Positions 10,198 to 18,313 of a DNA stretch of 64,000 nucleotides are shown here, in pieces. The stretch comes from Chryseobacterium sp. Lineage in GTDB: Bacteria > Bacteroidota > Bacteroidia > Flavobacteriales > Weeksellaceae. Both the position numbers and the translations under genes were made by a program. Location: the NCBI RefSeq assembly GCF_019236175.1, contig NZ_JAFAJM010000024.1:293434-357433 (forward strand), given 5' to 3'. A model generated the notes under the pieces. That model was not told the origin of the DNA and did no database searches. It was given only the letters and a program-made list of their open reading frames with translations. The first letter of the stretch is position 1; each line of letters starts with the position of its first letter.

Positions 10198-10300
10198 TTT
10201 GGATAGAGTGTTTCGTTTTTGAGCATCATCTTATTCCTGATATCTTTAAAGATAACAGGAAAACTGAAGACACTATATGATCAGATATGGGGAAGTAAGT

Positions 10301-11227
10301 CTATTCAGAAATAATGATCTTATTCTGATAACTTTTAGGAGTAGTGCCTTCCAGTTGCTTGAAGACCCTTGTGAAGTAATTGGTATCGGAAAATCCGGTC
10401 TGATAGGCAGTTTCTTTTATACTGTTCTGATCTGCCAGCAGCTCTTTAGCTCGGTTGATTCTTTCCTGAAGAATAAATTCATTAGGAGAAGTTCCCAGCT
10501 CATCCCTGAACATTTTAAAGAAATTGGATTTGCTGACATACGCCAGTCTGGCTATACTGTCAATAGAAAGCTTCTGATGAAGATTTTTTTTGATATAATC
10601 TACTACAAAACCTATTCTGGATTTATTCTTTACCACATTTTTTTCTACCATGCTTCTCGCCTGCGTTTGCATCAGGCGGATTAAAAGTTCTTTGAGAGCA
10701 AAATCAGCCATGATGTCTTTCTGGGAATTATCATCCATAGCAATTCTCATAATGTTATTGGTAGCAGAAGCTAATGCCTGATTGTTGAAAAGGAAATATT
10801 CGTCCAGCTGGATATTCCACTGTGAAGTTTCATCCACTTTGGGAAGATGGTAGTTCAGGTGATTGAGAGAGTCTTCAATAAAATCAGGGTTTAAGCTTAA
10901 AGAAATACACTGAGTAGGAGTTTCGTCGGCCTCAGGAAAATTAATTACCATGGTTTCTCCGGGAGCTACCAGAATGCTTTCTCCGGGGAAGTAATCAAAA
11001 TAATTGGTTTTATTGTCCAGCTTCATATGTTTCTTGCCTCTGAGCATAGCGGTAAATGCAATATTTTCAAAATGAAGTTTTACATCAAAAGCCGTTTTGT
11101 GGGTCTCATATATACTGAATTCACAGTTGTTTAGATTGAATTTCGTCTGATTTTCAATAATGTTTACTAATCTGTTTTCCTTAGTTAATTCAGGAGTATC
11201 TAATAAATATTTATTATTGTTATTCAT
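10301..11227 (-). CDS. AraC-family transcriptional regulator
   Basis: This 308-aa protein has an N-terminal AraC_N-type sensor region and a C-terminal pair of helix-turn-helix motifs (about residues 205-305). The DNA-binding half contains LSIDSIARLAYVSKSNFFKMF and ETAYQTGFSDTNYFTRVFKQ, ending with the GTTPKSYQ signature of AraC/XylS proteins. It is divergent from the aldehyde dehydrogenase at 11407, with a 179-bp shared control region. Regulators of this kind commonly activate neighbouring aldehyde/alcohol dehydrogenase genes, so control of the ALDH-ADH-DUF779 set is a reasonable inference. The inducer is not visible; an aldehyde or alcohol is plausible. Confidence 0.9.
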   Translation of the reverse strand: MNNNNKYLLDTPELTKENRLVNIIENQTKFNLNNCEFSIYETHKTAFDVKLHFENIAFTAMLRGKKHMKLDNKTNYFDYFPGESILVAPGETMVINFPEADETPTQCISLSLNPDFIEDSLNHLNYHLPKVDETSQWNIQLDEYFLFNNQALASATNNIMRIAMDDNSQKDIMADFALKELLIRLMQTQARSMVEKNVVKNKSRIGFVVDYIKKNLHQKLSIDSIARLAYVSKSNFFKMFRDELGTSPNEFILQERINRAKELLADQNSIKETAYQTGFSDTNYFTRVFKQLEGTTPKSYQNKIIISE

Positions 11228-11256
11228 TTCTAAACATTTTTAAGGAGCACGTAACT

Positions 11257-11264
11257 CAAATATA
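11257..11264 (-). promoter_or_regulatory. -7 element of the AraC-type regulator
   Basis: On the minus strand this reads TATATTTG, a full match to TAnnTTTG, 29 nt upstream of the regulator's ATG. No convincing TTG lies at the usual -33 distance. Confidence 0.45.
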
Positions 11265-11406
11265 GAGATTTTGACCCGATGTTGCTGTTAATAAAATTAT
11301 AAAATTGAATTTCTGTAGTATTCTGCACTTTTTTTATACGATTGTGCTATAGGTTTCTATGCTGTACGTGTAATTTGGCATTACAGAAAATTTTAAAAAT
11401 ACTAAT

Positions 11407-12936
11407 ATGAGCACGATTACAGAACCGAGATCAGAGACCCTTCTACAGCGTCCTGAATTCAAAAACAAATATGATAATTATATTGACGGTACATTTACAC
11501 CACCGGTGAACGGACAGTATTTTGATGTCGTTTCTCCCGTAGATGGTAAGAATTTTACCAAAGTAGCCCATTCCTCCAAAGAAGATCTTGAACTGGCTGT
11601 GAATGCTGCTGAAAAAGCATTCCGGTCCTGGAAAAATACCTCATCTACAGAAAGAAGTATTATCCTGAATAAAATCGCAGACAGAATAGAGCAGAATCTG
11701 GAATATCTCGCTATCGTAGAAACAGTAGACAACGGTAAAGCAGTAAGAGAAACACTGGCGGCAGACTTACCACTGGCGATTGACCATTTCAGATATTTTG
11801 CATCAGTGATCCGTGCAGAAGAAGGATCCCATAACGAACTAGACAAAGACACCGTCTCTCTTATTGTTCACGAACCGCTGGGAGTGATCGCACAGATCAT
11901 CCCATGGAACTTCCCGATTCTGATGGCTGTATGGAAACTTGCCCCCGCATTGGCAGCAGGAAACTCTGTGGTTTTAAAACCTGCAGAAAGCACCCCGGTT
12001 TCCATTATGGTCCTGATGGAACTCATCGGTGATCTTCTGCCCGCAGGAGTTGTTAATATCGTTAATGGCTTCGGAGCAGAATTGGGAAGAGCACTTGTAA
12101 CCAATCCGAAAGTGGCCAAAGCCGCATTTACCGGATCTACCGCTACAGGGCGTCTTGTGATGCAGTATGCCACAGAAAATATCATTCCTGTAACCCTCGA
12201 ACTGGGTGGGAAATCACCAAATGTTTTCTTTAATTCAGTGATGGATGCAGATGATGAATTTTTAGATAAAGCCATTGAAGGAGCCGTACTGTTTGCCCTC
12301 AATCAGGGAGAAATCTGCACTTGTCCGTCAAGGCTTCTCGTACAGGAAGGCATTGCAGATGCGTTCATCGAAAGGGTAATCGAAAGAGTAAAAGCCATTA
12401 AAGTAGGAAATCCGTTGGATAAAACCGTGATGATGGGAGCTCAGGCTTCTCAGATTCAGAAAGATAAAATACTCTCTTACATCCAGCTCGGAAAAGAAGA
12501 AGGTGCGCAAGTGCTGGTGGGCGGTGATGTTAACAACCTGGGTGAAGATCTTGATAAAGGATTCTATATCCAGCCCACGATTTTCAAAGGAAACAACAGG
12601 ATGAGAATTTTCCAGGAAGAAATTTTCGGCCCTGTACTCGCTTTTACCACCTTTAAAGACGAAGAAGAAGCGGTGAAAATTGCCAATGATACCATTTATG
12701 GACTTGGAGCCGGAGTATGGACAAGAGATGCTCATCAGCTGTACAATATTCCGCGTCAGATTGAGGCCGGAAGAGTATGGGTCAATCAATATCATTCCTA
12801 TCCGGCGGGAGCCCCTTTCGGAGGATATAAGCAGTCCGGAATAGGAAGAGAAAACCATAAAATGATGCTTGATCACTATCGCCAGACTAAAAATATGCTG
12901 ATTTCTTACAACAAAAATAAATTAGGCTTCTTTTAA
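11407..12936 (+). CDS. NAD(P)-dependent aldehyde dehydrogenase (acetaldehyde dehydrogenase ExaC/AldB-like)
   Basis: This 509-aa enzyme oxidises an aldehyde to the acid with NAD(P). The family order is complete: cofactor-binding PWNFPILMAVWKLAPALAAGN, the FTGST turn, general-base Glu265 in LELGGKSPN, and a Cys-Thr-Cys motif (Cys304/Cys306) in NQGEICTCPSR. The first Cys is the expected nucleophile. The CTCPSR signature and GGYKQSGIGREN near the C-terminus match the acetaldehyde dehydrogenase II/ExaC/AldB branch. It is the first gene of a set with AdhP and DUF779, facing the AraC regulator, so ethanol or another short aldehyde is the likely substrate. Confidence 0.93.
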   Translation: MSTITEPRSETLLQRPEFKNKYDNYIDGTFTPPVNGQYFDVVSPVDGKNFTKVAHSSKEDLELAVNAAEKAFRSWKNTSSTERSIILNKIADRIEQNLEYLAIVETVDNGKAVRETLAADLPLAIDHFRYFASVIRAEEGSHNELDKDTVSLIVHEPLGVIAQIIPWNFPILMAVWKLAPALAAGNSVVLKPAESTPVSIMVLMELIGDLLPAGVVNIVNGFGAELGRALVTNPKVAKAAFTGSTATGRLVMQYATENIIPVTLELGGKSPNVFFNSVMDADDEFLDKAIEGAVLFALNQGEICTCPSRLLVQEGIADAFIERVIERVKAIKVGNPLDKTVMMGAQASQIQKDKILSYIQLGKEEGAQVLVGGDVNNLGEDLDKGFYIQPTIFKGNNRMRIFQEEIFGPVLAFTTFKDEEEAVKIANDTIYGLGAGVWTRDAHQLYNIPRQIEAGRVWVNQYHSYPAGAPFGGYKQSGIGRENHKMMLDHYRQTKNMLISYNKNKLGFF

Positions 12937-12952
12937 TATTTATTTAGGACGT

Positions 12953-13070
12953 GCCCGGTTTGCCCTGATCAGAATCAGGGCAAACGGTCGGGCTATTCAG
13001 GGCTCCACTTCGTTTCGGTGCTTTGCACCGGCTCGTTCCTCGCCGCCCTTACTATCCCTCACGCAGAAAA
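12953..13070. repeat. REP-like structured element between the ALDH and ADH genes
   Basis: This stretch is clearly more GC-rich than its surroundings and noncoding. It holds a long hairpin: GCCCG (12953-12957) with CGGGC (12989-12993) enclosing a perfect 11-bp stem (12959-12969 with 12974-12984, loop CAGA). A second perfect hairpin, CGGTGC/GCACCG with a 3-nt loop, lies at 13016-13030. The tail ends in CTATCCCTCACGC. From memory, flavobacterial genomes carry dispersed repeats with similar ends; only one copy is visible here, so calling it a repeat is an inference. Confidence 0.55.
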
Positions 13071-13144
13071 ATACCAGACTTTCCGGTATTTTCAGTCCTG
13101 AAAAAAATAATAACCCCAAATAAACGCAATCCAAAACATACAAT

Positions 13145-14179
13145 ATGATTCCAAAAACAATGAAAGCTGCCGTAGTTCAGGGCTACGGGCAACCCCTGAA
13201 AATTGAAGAAGTGCCCGTAAGAGAACCCGGAAGATATGAAGTACTGGTAAAAGTAATAGCCTGTGGCGTTTGTCATACAGATTTACATGCTGTAGACGGA
13301 GACTGGCCCGCAAAACCTAAAATGCCGCTGATCCCCGGACATGAAGGAGTAGGAATCGTAGTAGCCTGCGGGCCGGAAGCTTTCGTAAAAGAAGGAGATG
13401 CCGTAGGAGTTCCCTGGCTCTACAGTGCCTGTGGATGCTGTGATTATTGTATCACGGGGTGGGAAACCCTATGTGAAGCCCAGCAGAATGGTGGCTATAG
13501 CGTAGATGGCGGTTTTGCAGAATATGTTATTGCAGATTCCAGGTATGTAGGGCATTTAAAATCAGATGTCAACTTTCTGGAAATAGCTCCCATTTTATGT
13601 GCAGGAGTAACCGTGTATAAAGGATTAAAAGAAACAGAAACAAAACCCGGAGAATGGGTCGCTATTTCAGGAATCGGAGGATTGGGACATGTCGCTGTAC
13701 AATATGCAAAAGCAATGGGAATGCATGTTGCAGCCATTGATGTTGCAGATGATAAGCTCGATCTGGCGAAAAAATTAGGCGCAGATCTTGTGGTTAATGC
13801 CAAAAATACGGATCCCGGAGAATATTTACATAAAGAAGTAGGCGGAATGCATGGTGCACTGATTACCGCAGTTTCTCCAATTGCTTTTAAACAAGGAATT
13901 GATGTATTGCGAAGAAAAGGAACCATCGCACTCAACGGGCTTCCTCCAGGATCATTTGAACTTCCGATCTTTGAAACCGTATTAAAAAGAATAACCGTGA
14001 GAGGCTCTATTGTGGGAACCCGCAAAGATCTGCAGGAAGCACTGGATTTTGCCAATGAAGGACTGGTAAAAGCTACCGTAACCTCAGCAAAACTGGAAGA
14101 CATCAACGAAGTATTTGATAAAATGAAGAAAGGGCAGATTGACGGCAGGATCGTGCTGGATATTGCCGGCTCAAATTAG
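13145..14179 (+). CDS. adhP: Zinc-dependent alcohol dehydrogenase (AdhP type)
   Basis: This 344-aa medium-chain dehydrogenase interconverts alcohols and aldehydes with NAD. The catalytic zinc ligands Cys43 (ACGVCHTDLH) and His66-Glu67 (PGHEGVG) are present. The structural zinc lobe has Cys96, Cys99, Cys102 and Cys110 in the standard spacing. The Rossmann motif is GIGGLGHVAVQYAKAMG. The start MIPKTMKA fits the family. It pairs functionally with the aldehyde dehydrogenase upstream (alcohol to aldehyde to acid), though the structured element at 12953-13070 lies between them and may reduce or tune its expression. A hairpin follows the gene. Confidence 0.93.
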   Translation: MIPKTMKAAVVQGYGQPLKIEEVPVREPGRYEVLVKVIACGVCHTDLHAVDGDWPAKPKMPLIPGHEGVGIVVACGPEAFVKEGDAVGVPWLYSACGCCDYCITGWETLCEAQQNGGYSVDGGFAEYVIADSRYVGHLKSDVNFLEIAPILCAGVTVYKGLKETETKPGEWVAISGIGGLGHVAVQYAKAMGMHVAAIDVADDKLDLAKKLGADLVVNAKNTDPGEYLHKEVGGMHGALITAVSPIAFKQGIDVLRRKGTIALNGLPPGSFELPIFETVLKRITVRGSIVGTRKDLQEALDFANEGLVKATVTSAKLEDINEVFDKMKKGQIDGRIVLDIAGSN

Positions 14180-14194
14180 CCATGATGGATAACG

Positions 14195-14224
14195 AAGTCC
14201 GGCTTATGGAATGCCGGACTTTTA
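14195..14224 (+). terminator. Hairpin terminator or attenuator between adhP and DUF779
   Basis: AAGTCCGGC (14195-14203) and GCCGGACTT (14213-14221) form a perfect 9-bp stem with a 9-nt loop. The T-tract after it is short and broken, so partial read-through into the DUF779 gene is likely. Confidence 0.7.
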
Positions 14225-14258
14225 TTATTGTTGTACAAATCATGAAAAATAATTAAAA

Positions 14259-14642
14259 ATGGAAGAAAAAACAGCAAGGCTTTCCGCAACAGAAAAAGCC
14301 CTTGAAGTCATCCGGGAACTTGAAAATAAATACGGTCCCCTGATGTTTTATCAGGCCGGAGGTTGCTGTGAAGGTACACAGCCGCAATGTTTTGAAAAAG
14401 GAGGGTTCTTCCCCAGAATGAATGATGCCATGATCGGAACAATCAACGGACATGAATTCTGGATAGACAGAGATTTATTCGAATACTGGAAATATTCGCA
14501 TTTCACACTGGATGTTACAGATGGTTTCGGCCCCGGAGGTTTCTCCCTGGAAACCCCGTTGGGAAAAACGTTTAAAGTTCAATACAGACTTTTCACTCCC
14601 GACGAATATAACAATCTGGAACCGGTAAAAAGAAGCGAATAG
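14259..14642 (+). CDS. DUF779 family protein
   Basis: This 127-aa protein matches DUF779, a small family that often sits next to acetaldehyde dehydrogenase and AdhP genes. The conserved core is visible: LMFYQAGGCCEGTQPQCF with paired cysteines near residues 35-45, then IDRDLFEYWKYSHFTLDV and GFGPGGFSLETPLGKTF. The CC and C residues suggest metal binding or redox chemistry, but no activity is established to my knowledge. It is 79 bp after adhP behind a hairpin. Its presence supports assigning the ALDH/ADH pair to a conserved aldehyde-handling set. Confidence 0.88.
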   Translation: MEEKTARLSATEKALEVIRELENKYGPLMFYQAGGCCEGTQPQCFEKGGFFPRMNDAMIGTINGHEFWIDRDLFEYWKYSHFTLDVTDGFGPGGFSLETPLGKTFKVQYRLFTPDEYNNLEPVKRSE

Positions 14643-14665
14643 AATACTAATAAACCGTCTCTGGG

Positions 14666-15143
14666 TTAGGGTTTTTGAGCAATATAAATAAGTTCTCTCT
14701 CGAATTCATATTTTCCTCTTGCAATGCCTCTTTTTAAAATAAAATACCGGAGTATTGCTATCGCTGTTACAATGACAACCACAAAAATATCCTGATCATC
14801 TCCTGCATTGGAAAAAGCGATCAGCATACAAAAACAGAAAATGAAAATCCCGTTAAGAATTTGGAATGCCGACGGATGTACTTCCAGACTGACTGATGAC
14901 TTTCCGTTTCATCTGAAATACTTCCGTGAAAAACAGGATTACTTCTGTTTATATCAAATAAACGCATCCTTCTTTTCATCGTAAAACAATCCTCATCTAT
15001 CATTCCCCGGTATTGAAGTGTCTTTTTCCATTGAGATAAAAGAGGTGTTGGTTTTATAAGTGATCTTCCGCAACTACTGAATCAGTGCAGGTTTACCGAT
15101 ATTCACTTCAATCCTGGAGCTGTCATAGAGCCCGATACCTTTA
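14666..15143 (-). pseudogene. Decayed gene for a small membrane protein
   Basis: No intact gene fits here, but coding-like pieces occur on the minus strand in different frames. A C-terminal piece (about 14878 down to the stop at 14666) begins HPSAFQILNGIFIFCF and holds two hydrophobic segments, ending YEFERELIYIAQKP. The upstream piece MIDEDCFTMKRRMRLFDINR (from 15003) is in another frame, shifting near 14875-14890. Further upstream, KGIGLYDSSRIEVNIGKPAL is interrupted by stop codons. Together these suggest one former gene broken by at least one frameshift and stops. The original family is not recognised. Confidence 0.45.
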
Positions 15144-15185
15144 AAAAAAAGAATTCATTTCAAAAATAATAGTTACAAATGATGA

Positions 15186-16385
15186 TCAGACCTTCACAAA
15201 CCGGTTGACAAACATGGCAGCTACAATATCTCCTACTGCATTCAGTACCGTTGCCAGAGGATCTACCAGTGTTCCGATAATCATTACAGCAGGAATGGCT
15301 TCCTGAGGAAGTTTATATACTGAGATCATCAGCATTTCGCCAATATATCCGCCATTGGGAATTCCTCCGGCTACAATGCTTACAAAAACCGTAATGCCTA
15401 AAGCCAGTAAAAGATTAGACGGATCAAAAAAATCTTTTCCTATAATGAGAAAGGCTACATAAATTTTGATAATGGAAGACATCGAAGACCCGTTTTTATG
15501 AAGGGTTGTTCCAATAGGTATCACCAGATTGGCAATAGAATTCGGAATACCAATTTTAGAAGCCGCCTGTAAATTAGCCGGCATTGTCGCAAAACTGCTG
15601 CATGTACTTATTGCAGTCAGGGTAGGATAAATGGCATTTGTCCAGAAACTTTTTATCCCTTTATAGCCATTAGCCATAAAGGCGTATAATGAAAAGAATA
15701 CCAGAAAATAAATAATTCCGGCAATATAATATAGCCCTAAAGGTTTAGCATAAAAACCGAAAAGCTGAGGTCCCAGCGTGGCAACCTGATAAGCGAAATA
15801 AGCTCCCAGACCCACCGGAGCCAGTTTCATAATCAGTAAAAGAAGCTCCTTCATCACTTCGTATCCGGAAGCAATAAAAATTCTGAACGGTTCTCCTTTT
15901 TCTCCTGTCTTTCGGGCTGCAAACCCCGTCATAAAAGCAAATATAAGAAGTGCCAGCATATTTTGTCTTGAAAAGAGTGCCGTAAATTCTCCCACTGTGA
16001 AAAAACCTACGATTCTGTCACCCCAAGTATCGCTGTTGGCCGTTTCGGTAATCATTTCAGAACTTCCCGAAACTCCTGATACAGGAAAAAGATAAACGGC
16101 ACAAATGGTAAAAACGGCAGCTGTCAAAATAAAAAATAAAAAGGTGAGGGCCATGATGAAAATAATCTTCCCGAATTTCGATTGTTGTTCTAAGGAAGCA
16201 ATCGAATTGGAAACAGCAAAGAATACCAGAGGAACTACACTCACGAAAAGAAGATTAAGGAAAATATCGCCTAAAGGTTTAATGTAGTCTACAATACCGG
16301 GAGCTGTAATGCCTATAATGCTTCCCACGGTAATTCCTAGGAGTAAAAATATAATTCCTGAATAGTTTTTTAAAACCTCGTTCAT
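15186..16385 (-). CDS. SDF-family dicarboxylate/amino acid:cation symporter
   Basis: This 399-aa inner-membrane protein has the multi-helix layout of the SDF (GltP/DctA/EAAT) family, which moves carboxylates or amino acids with Na+ or H+. The reentrant-loop-1 serine motif is STCSSFATMP. The TM7 motif normally NMDGT is here LHKNGSS. The TM8 motif normally D..RT..N..GD reads DPLATVLNAVGD, so the Arg that in GltPh contacts the acidic side chain is Ala. The fold is clear but the substrate is probably not aspartate/glutamate or a C4-dicarboxylate. It is transcribed alone, divergently from the dnaJ-like gene. Confidence 0.88.
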   Translation of the reverse strand: MNEVLKNYSGIIFLLLGITVGSIIGITAPGIVDYIKPLGDIFLNLLFVSVVPLVFFAVSNSIASLEQQSKFGKIIFIMALTFLFFILTAAVFTICAVYLFPVSGVSGSSEMITETANSDTWGDRIVGFFTVGEFTALFSRQNMLALLIFAFMTGFAARKTGEKGEPFRIFIASGYEVMKELLLLIMKLAPVGLGAYFAYQVATLGPQLFGFYAKPLGLYYIAGIIYFLVFFSLYAFMANGYKGIKSFWTNAIYPTLTAISTCSSFATMPANLQAASKIGIPNSIANLVIPIGTTLHKNGSSMSSIIKIYVAFLIIGKDFFDPSNLLLALGITVFVSIVAGGIPNGGYIGEMLMISVYKLPQEAIPAVMIIGTLVDPLATVLNAVGDIVAAMFVNRFVKV

Positions 16386-16399
16386 GCGGTGCTTTTTAT

Positions 16400-16407
16400 C
16401 AAAGATA
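16400..16407 (-). promoter_or_regulatory. -7 element of the symporter gene
   Basis: The minus strand reads TATCTTTG, a full TAnnTTTG match, with its inner end 15 nt from the ATG at 16385. Only a very short leader is implied. Confidence 0.5.
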
Positions 16408-16454
16408 GGTTTATTTTTAACATTTTCTTATATACCTTTCAAAGGTAAATTTCA

Positions 16455-16462
16455 TAAATTTG
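16455..16462 (+). promoter_or_regulatory. -7 element of the cbpA-like gene
   Basis: TAAATTTG matches TAnnTTTG and ends 16 nt before the ATG at 16479. No clear -33 TTG is seen upstream. Confidence 0.45.
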
Positions 16463-16478
16463 GGTAAACATCGTTTCT

Positions 16479-17390
16479 ATGGCTTATATAGATTATTATA
16501 AAATTTTAGGCGTAGATAAAAGCGCAACACAGGATGATATTAAAAAAGCCTATCGAAAACTGGCCAGAAAACTACATCCTGATCTCAATCCGGACGACAA
16601 AGAAGCAGAAAGACAGTTTAAAGAACTGAATGAAGCTAATGAAGTCCTCAGTAATCCGGAAAACCGGGCAAAGTATGATAAATACGGAGAACACTGGAAA
16701 CACGGCGAAGAATACGAAAAAGCCCAGCAACAGCAAAGACAGTATCAGCAGCAGAATAATTATAACGGGGGATACTCCGGTGCTGATTTTGGAGAAGGTG
16801 AAGATTTTTCAGACTTCTTCCAAAGCATGTTCGGCGGAGCAGGAGGTTTTGGTAAGAGCTCAAGAGGCAGTGCTTCCGGAAAATTTAAAGGACAGGATGT
16901 TCAGGCAGAACTGACCCTGAATCTCAGAGATGCTGCCAAAACACATCCGCAAACCTTTGAAATCAATGGTAAAAAAGTGAGAATTACGATTCCTGCAGGG
17001 GTCTATGACGGGCAGCAAATTAAATTAAAAGGACATGGAAATCCCGGTTTTAACGGAGGCCCTCAGGGAGATCTGTATATAACCTTCAATATTCCTGTGG
17101 ATCCCGATTTTGAGAGAATAGGAGACGACCTGAAAACTAAAGTCACCATAGATCTCTATACTGCTGTTTTAGGAGGAGACGTTAAAGTGCATACATTAGA
17201 CGGTAGTGTCAGTCTTAAAGTAAAACCGGGAACTCAGAACGGAATGACGGTAAGACTGAAAGGAAAAGGATTTCCGGTGTATAAAAAAGACGGACATCAT
17301 GGTGACCTTTTTGTAACCTATGAGGTAAAGCTTCCGGTAAACCTTACCGATAAACAGAAAGAACTTTTTGAACAACTAAAAAATTCCTAA
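16479..17390 (+). CDS. cbpA: CbpA-type J-domain co-chaperone
   Basis: This 303-aa DnaJ-family protein stimulates DnaK ATPase through its J-domain (residues 1-70), with His33-Pro34-Asp35 in KLHPDLNP. A Gln/Gly/Phe-rich linker (about residues 80-125) follows, then two DnaJ C-terminal substrate-binding beta domains (from GQDVQAELTLNLRDAAK to the end). The zinc-finger domain of true DnaJ is absent, so this is a class B/CbpA protein. The cbpM gene begins 3 bp after its stop, the usual cbpA-cbpM arrangement, in which CbpM inhibits the J-domain. Confidence 0.92.
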   Translation: MAYIDYYKILGVDKSATQDDIKKAYRKLARKLHPDLNPDDKEAERQFKELNEANEVLSNPENRAKYDKYGEHWKHGEEYEKAQQQQRQYQQQNNYNGGYSGADFGEGEDFSDFFQSMFGGAGGFGKSSRGSASGKFKGQDVQAELTLNLRDAAKTHPQTFEINGKKVRITIPAGVYDGQQIKLKGHGNPGFNGGPQGDLYITFNIPVDPDFERIGDDLKTKVTIDLYTAVLGGDVKVHTLDGSVSLKVKPGTQNGMTVRLKGKGFPVYKKDGHHGDLFVTYEVKLPVNLTDKQKELFEQLKNS

Positions 17391-17393
17391 GCT

Positions 17394-17696
17394 ATGAGTG
17401 AAAGAATATCACGGGAAGAACTCGTAAAAATTTATAATATAGAAATTACTTTTTTTAATGAGCTTGTGGATTATGGTTTGCTGAATGTTCAGATTGAAAA
17501 TAATATCCATTATCTGATGTATGAAGATCTGCCGGATCTTGAAAAATTTTCCAACTGGCATTATGATCTGGATGTTAATCTTCCTGGTCTGGAAGTGATT
17601 TATCATATGCTGAAAAAGCTGGATACACTGAAAAAGCGAAATAGAGAGCTTATGCACAAACTTTCTGCAATAAGTGATCAATATGAAGATATTTAG
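17394..17696 (+). CDS. cbpM: Chaperone modulator CbpM-like protein
   Basis: This 100-aa protein directly follows cbpA (3-bp gap). It has an N-terminal MerR-like helical segment (ISREELVKIYNIEITFFNELVDYGLLN) and a C-terminal helix rich in charged residues (MLKKLDTLKKRNRELMHKL). This matches CbpM/YbcJ-like modulators that bind the CbpA J-domain and block its contact with DnaK. The sequence is not closely similar to enteric CbpM, so the call relies on size, HTH-like start and operon position. Confidence 0.82.
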   Translation: MSERISREELVKIYNIEITFFNELVDYGLLNVQIENNIHYLMYEDLPDLEKFSNWHYDLDVNLPGLEVIYHMLKKLDTLKKRNRELMHKLSAISDQYEDI

Positions 17697-17698
17697 TT

Positions 17699-17706
17699 TA
17701 GCTTTG
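17699..17706 (+). promoter_or_regulatory. -7 element upstream of the YcxB-like gene
   Basis: TAGCTTTG fits TAnnTTTG and lies 25 nt before the ATG at 17732. It could allow transcription separate from cbpA-cbpM. Confidence 0.4.
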
Positions 17707-17731
17707 TAACTTTTTAAAGCAAACTATAAAT

Positions 17732-18262
17732 ATGAGTGAGGAAAAGGTAATTATTATAAGACCTGACAGAAAGACTTTTGAAGATATTTATTTTAGTGGT
17801 AACCAGGGGAGTCTGCTTTTCTCACCCACTACTAAAAGTAAAACCATAACCACGACTGTTGCGGCAGTTATTTTATGTATAGCATTTCTTATAAAAGATA
17901 GTCTGAGTAAAGATAGTGTCGGGATTTTATATTTCCTGAGCTTTATATTTTTATTGTGTGCTATCTTTCTTTCAGTAAGCATTAATAAAGTTTCAAGATG
18001 GAAAAAACAGGTGGATCATTATCTGAATGTGCTTGAAAAGTGTAAAGTCTACGAAATAAGAATCGATTCTCTTTTCTTTACCGTTAGTATTGACGGAAAT
18101 AAAGAAAACAGCGAGTGGAAAGATTTTGAGTATTTTGATTCCAATGATCAGTTTATAACGCTGGAAGGCAAATACAGCTATATGTTTCCCAAAAAAGCAA
18201 TGAACGAAAAGGACTATAATTTCCTTAAAAAAATAATGAAAGAAAACGTTAATAAAGAATAA
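17732..18262 (+). CDS. YcxB-like membrane protein
   Basis: This 176-aa protein has two hydrophobic helices at about residues 37-55 (TITTTVAAVILCIAFLI) and 63-83 (VGILYFLSFIFLLCAIFL). A cytoplasmic C-terminal half follows with the segment WKDFEYFDSNDQFITLEGKY and YMFPKKAM. That helix-helix-beta layout and the W-F-Y/F-D pattern followed by a PKxAM stretch are typical of YcxB-like domains. The function of this family is unknown. It follows cbpM by 35 bp but probably has its own promoter. Confidence 0.65.
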   Translation: MSEEKVIIIRPDRKTFEDIYFSGNQGSLLFSPTTKSKTITTTVAAVILCIAFLIKDSLSKDSVGILYFLSFIFLLCAIFLSVSINKVSRWKKQVDHYLNVLEKCKVYEIRIDSLFFTVSIDGNKENSEWKDFEYFDSNDQFITLEGKYSYMFPKKAMNEKDYNFLKKIMKENVNKE

Positions 18263-18292
18263 AAAAATCAGAGCCAGCAGCTCTGATTTTTT
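18262..18292. terminator. Bidirectional terminator between convergent genes
   Basis: A perfect 13-bp inverted repeat (18262-18274 with 18280-18292, loop CAGCA) is A-rich on the left and T-rich on the right. It can therefore end transcription of the YcxB-like gene and of the minus-strand CBS-like gene. Confidence 0.9.
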
Positions 18293-18313
18293 ATTTTATG
18301 AAGATCACAGATC

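Noticed and set aside
10235..10260. Near-perfect palindrome TCCTG-A-TATCTTT / AAAGATA-A-CAGGA between convergent genes
   Set aside because: It lacks a T-run on either side and a promoter context; it may be a weak terminator of the AraC gene, but support is too thin to call.
10277..10684. 135-aa plus-strand frame
   Set aside because: It lies wholly antisense to the AraC-type regulator, whose helix-turn-helix motifs are clear; the plus-strand reading has no recognisable motif.
11478..12876. Three long minus-strand frames across the aldehyde dehydrogenase gene
   Set aside because: They are frame shadows of a strongly conserved gene with complete catalytic motifs.
13495..14106. 203-aa minus-strand frame
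   Set aside because: Antisense to adhP, low-complexity Ser/Pro composition typical of shadow frames.
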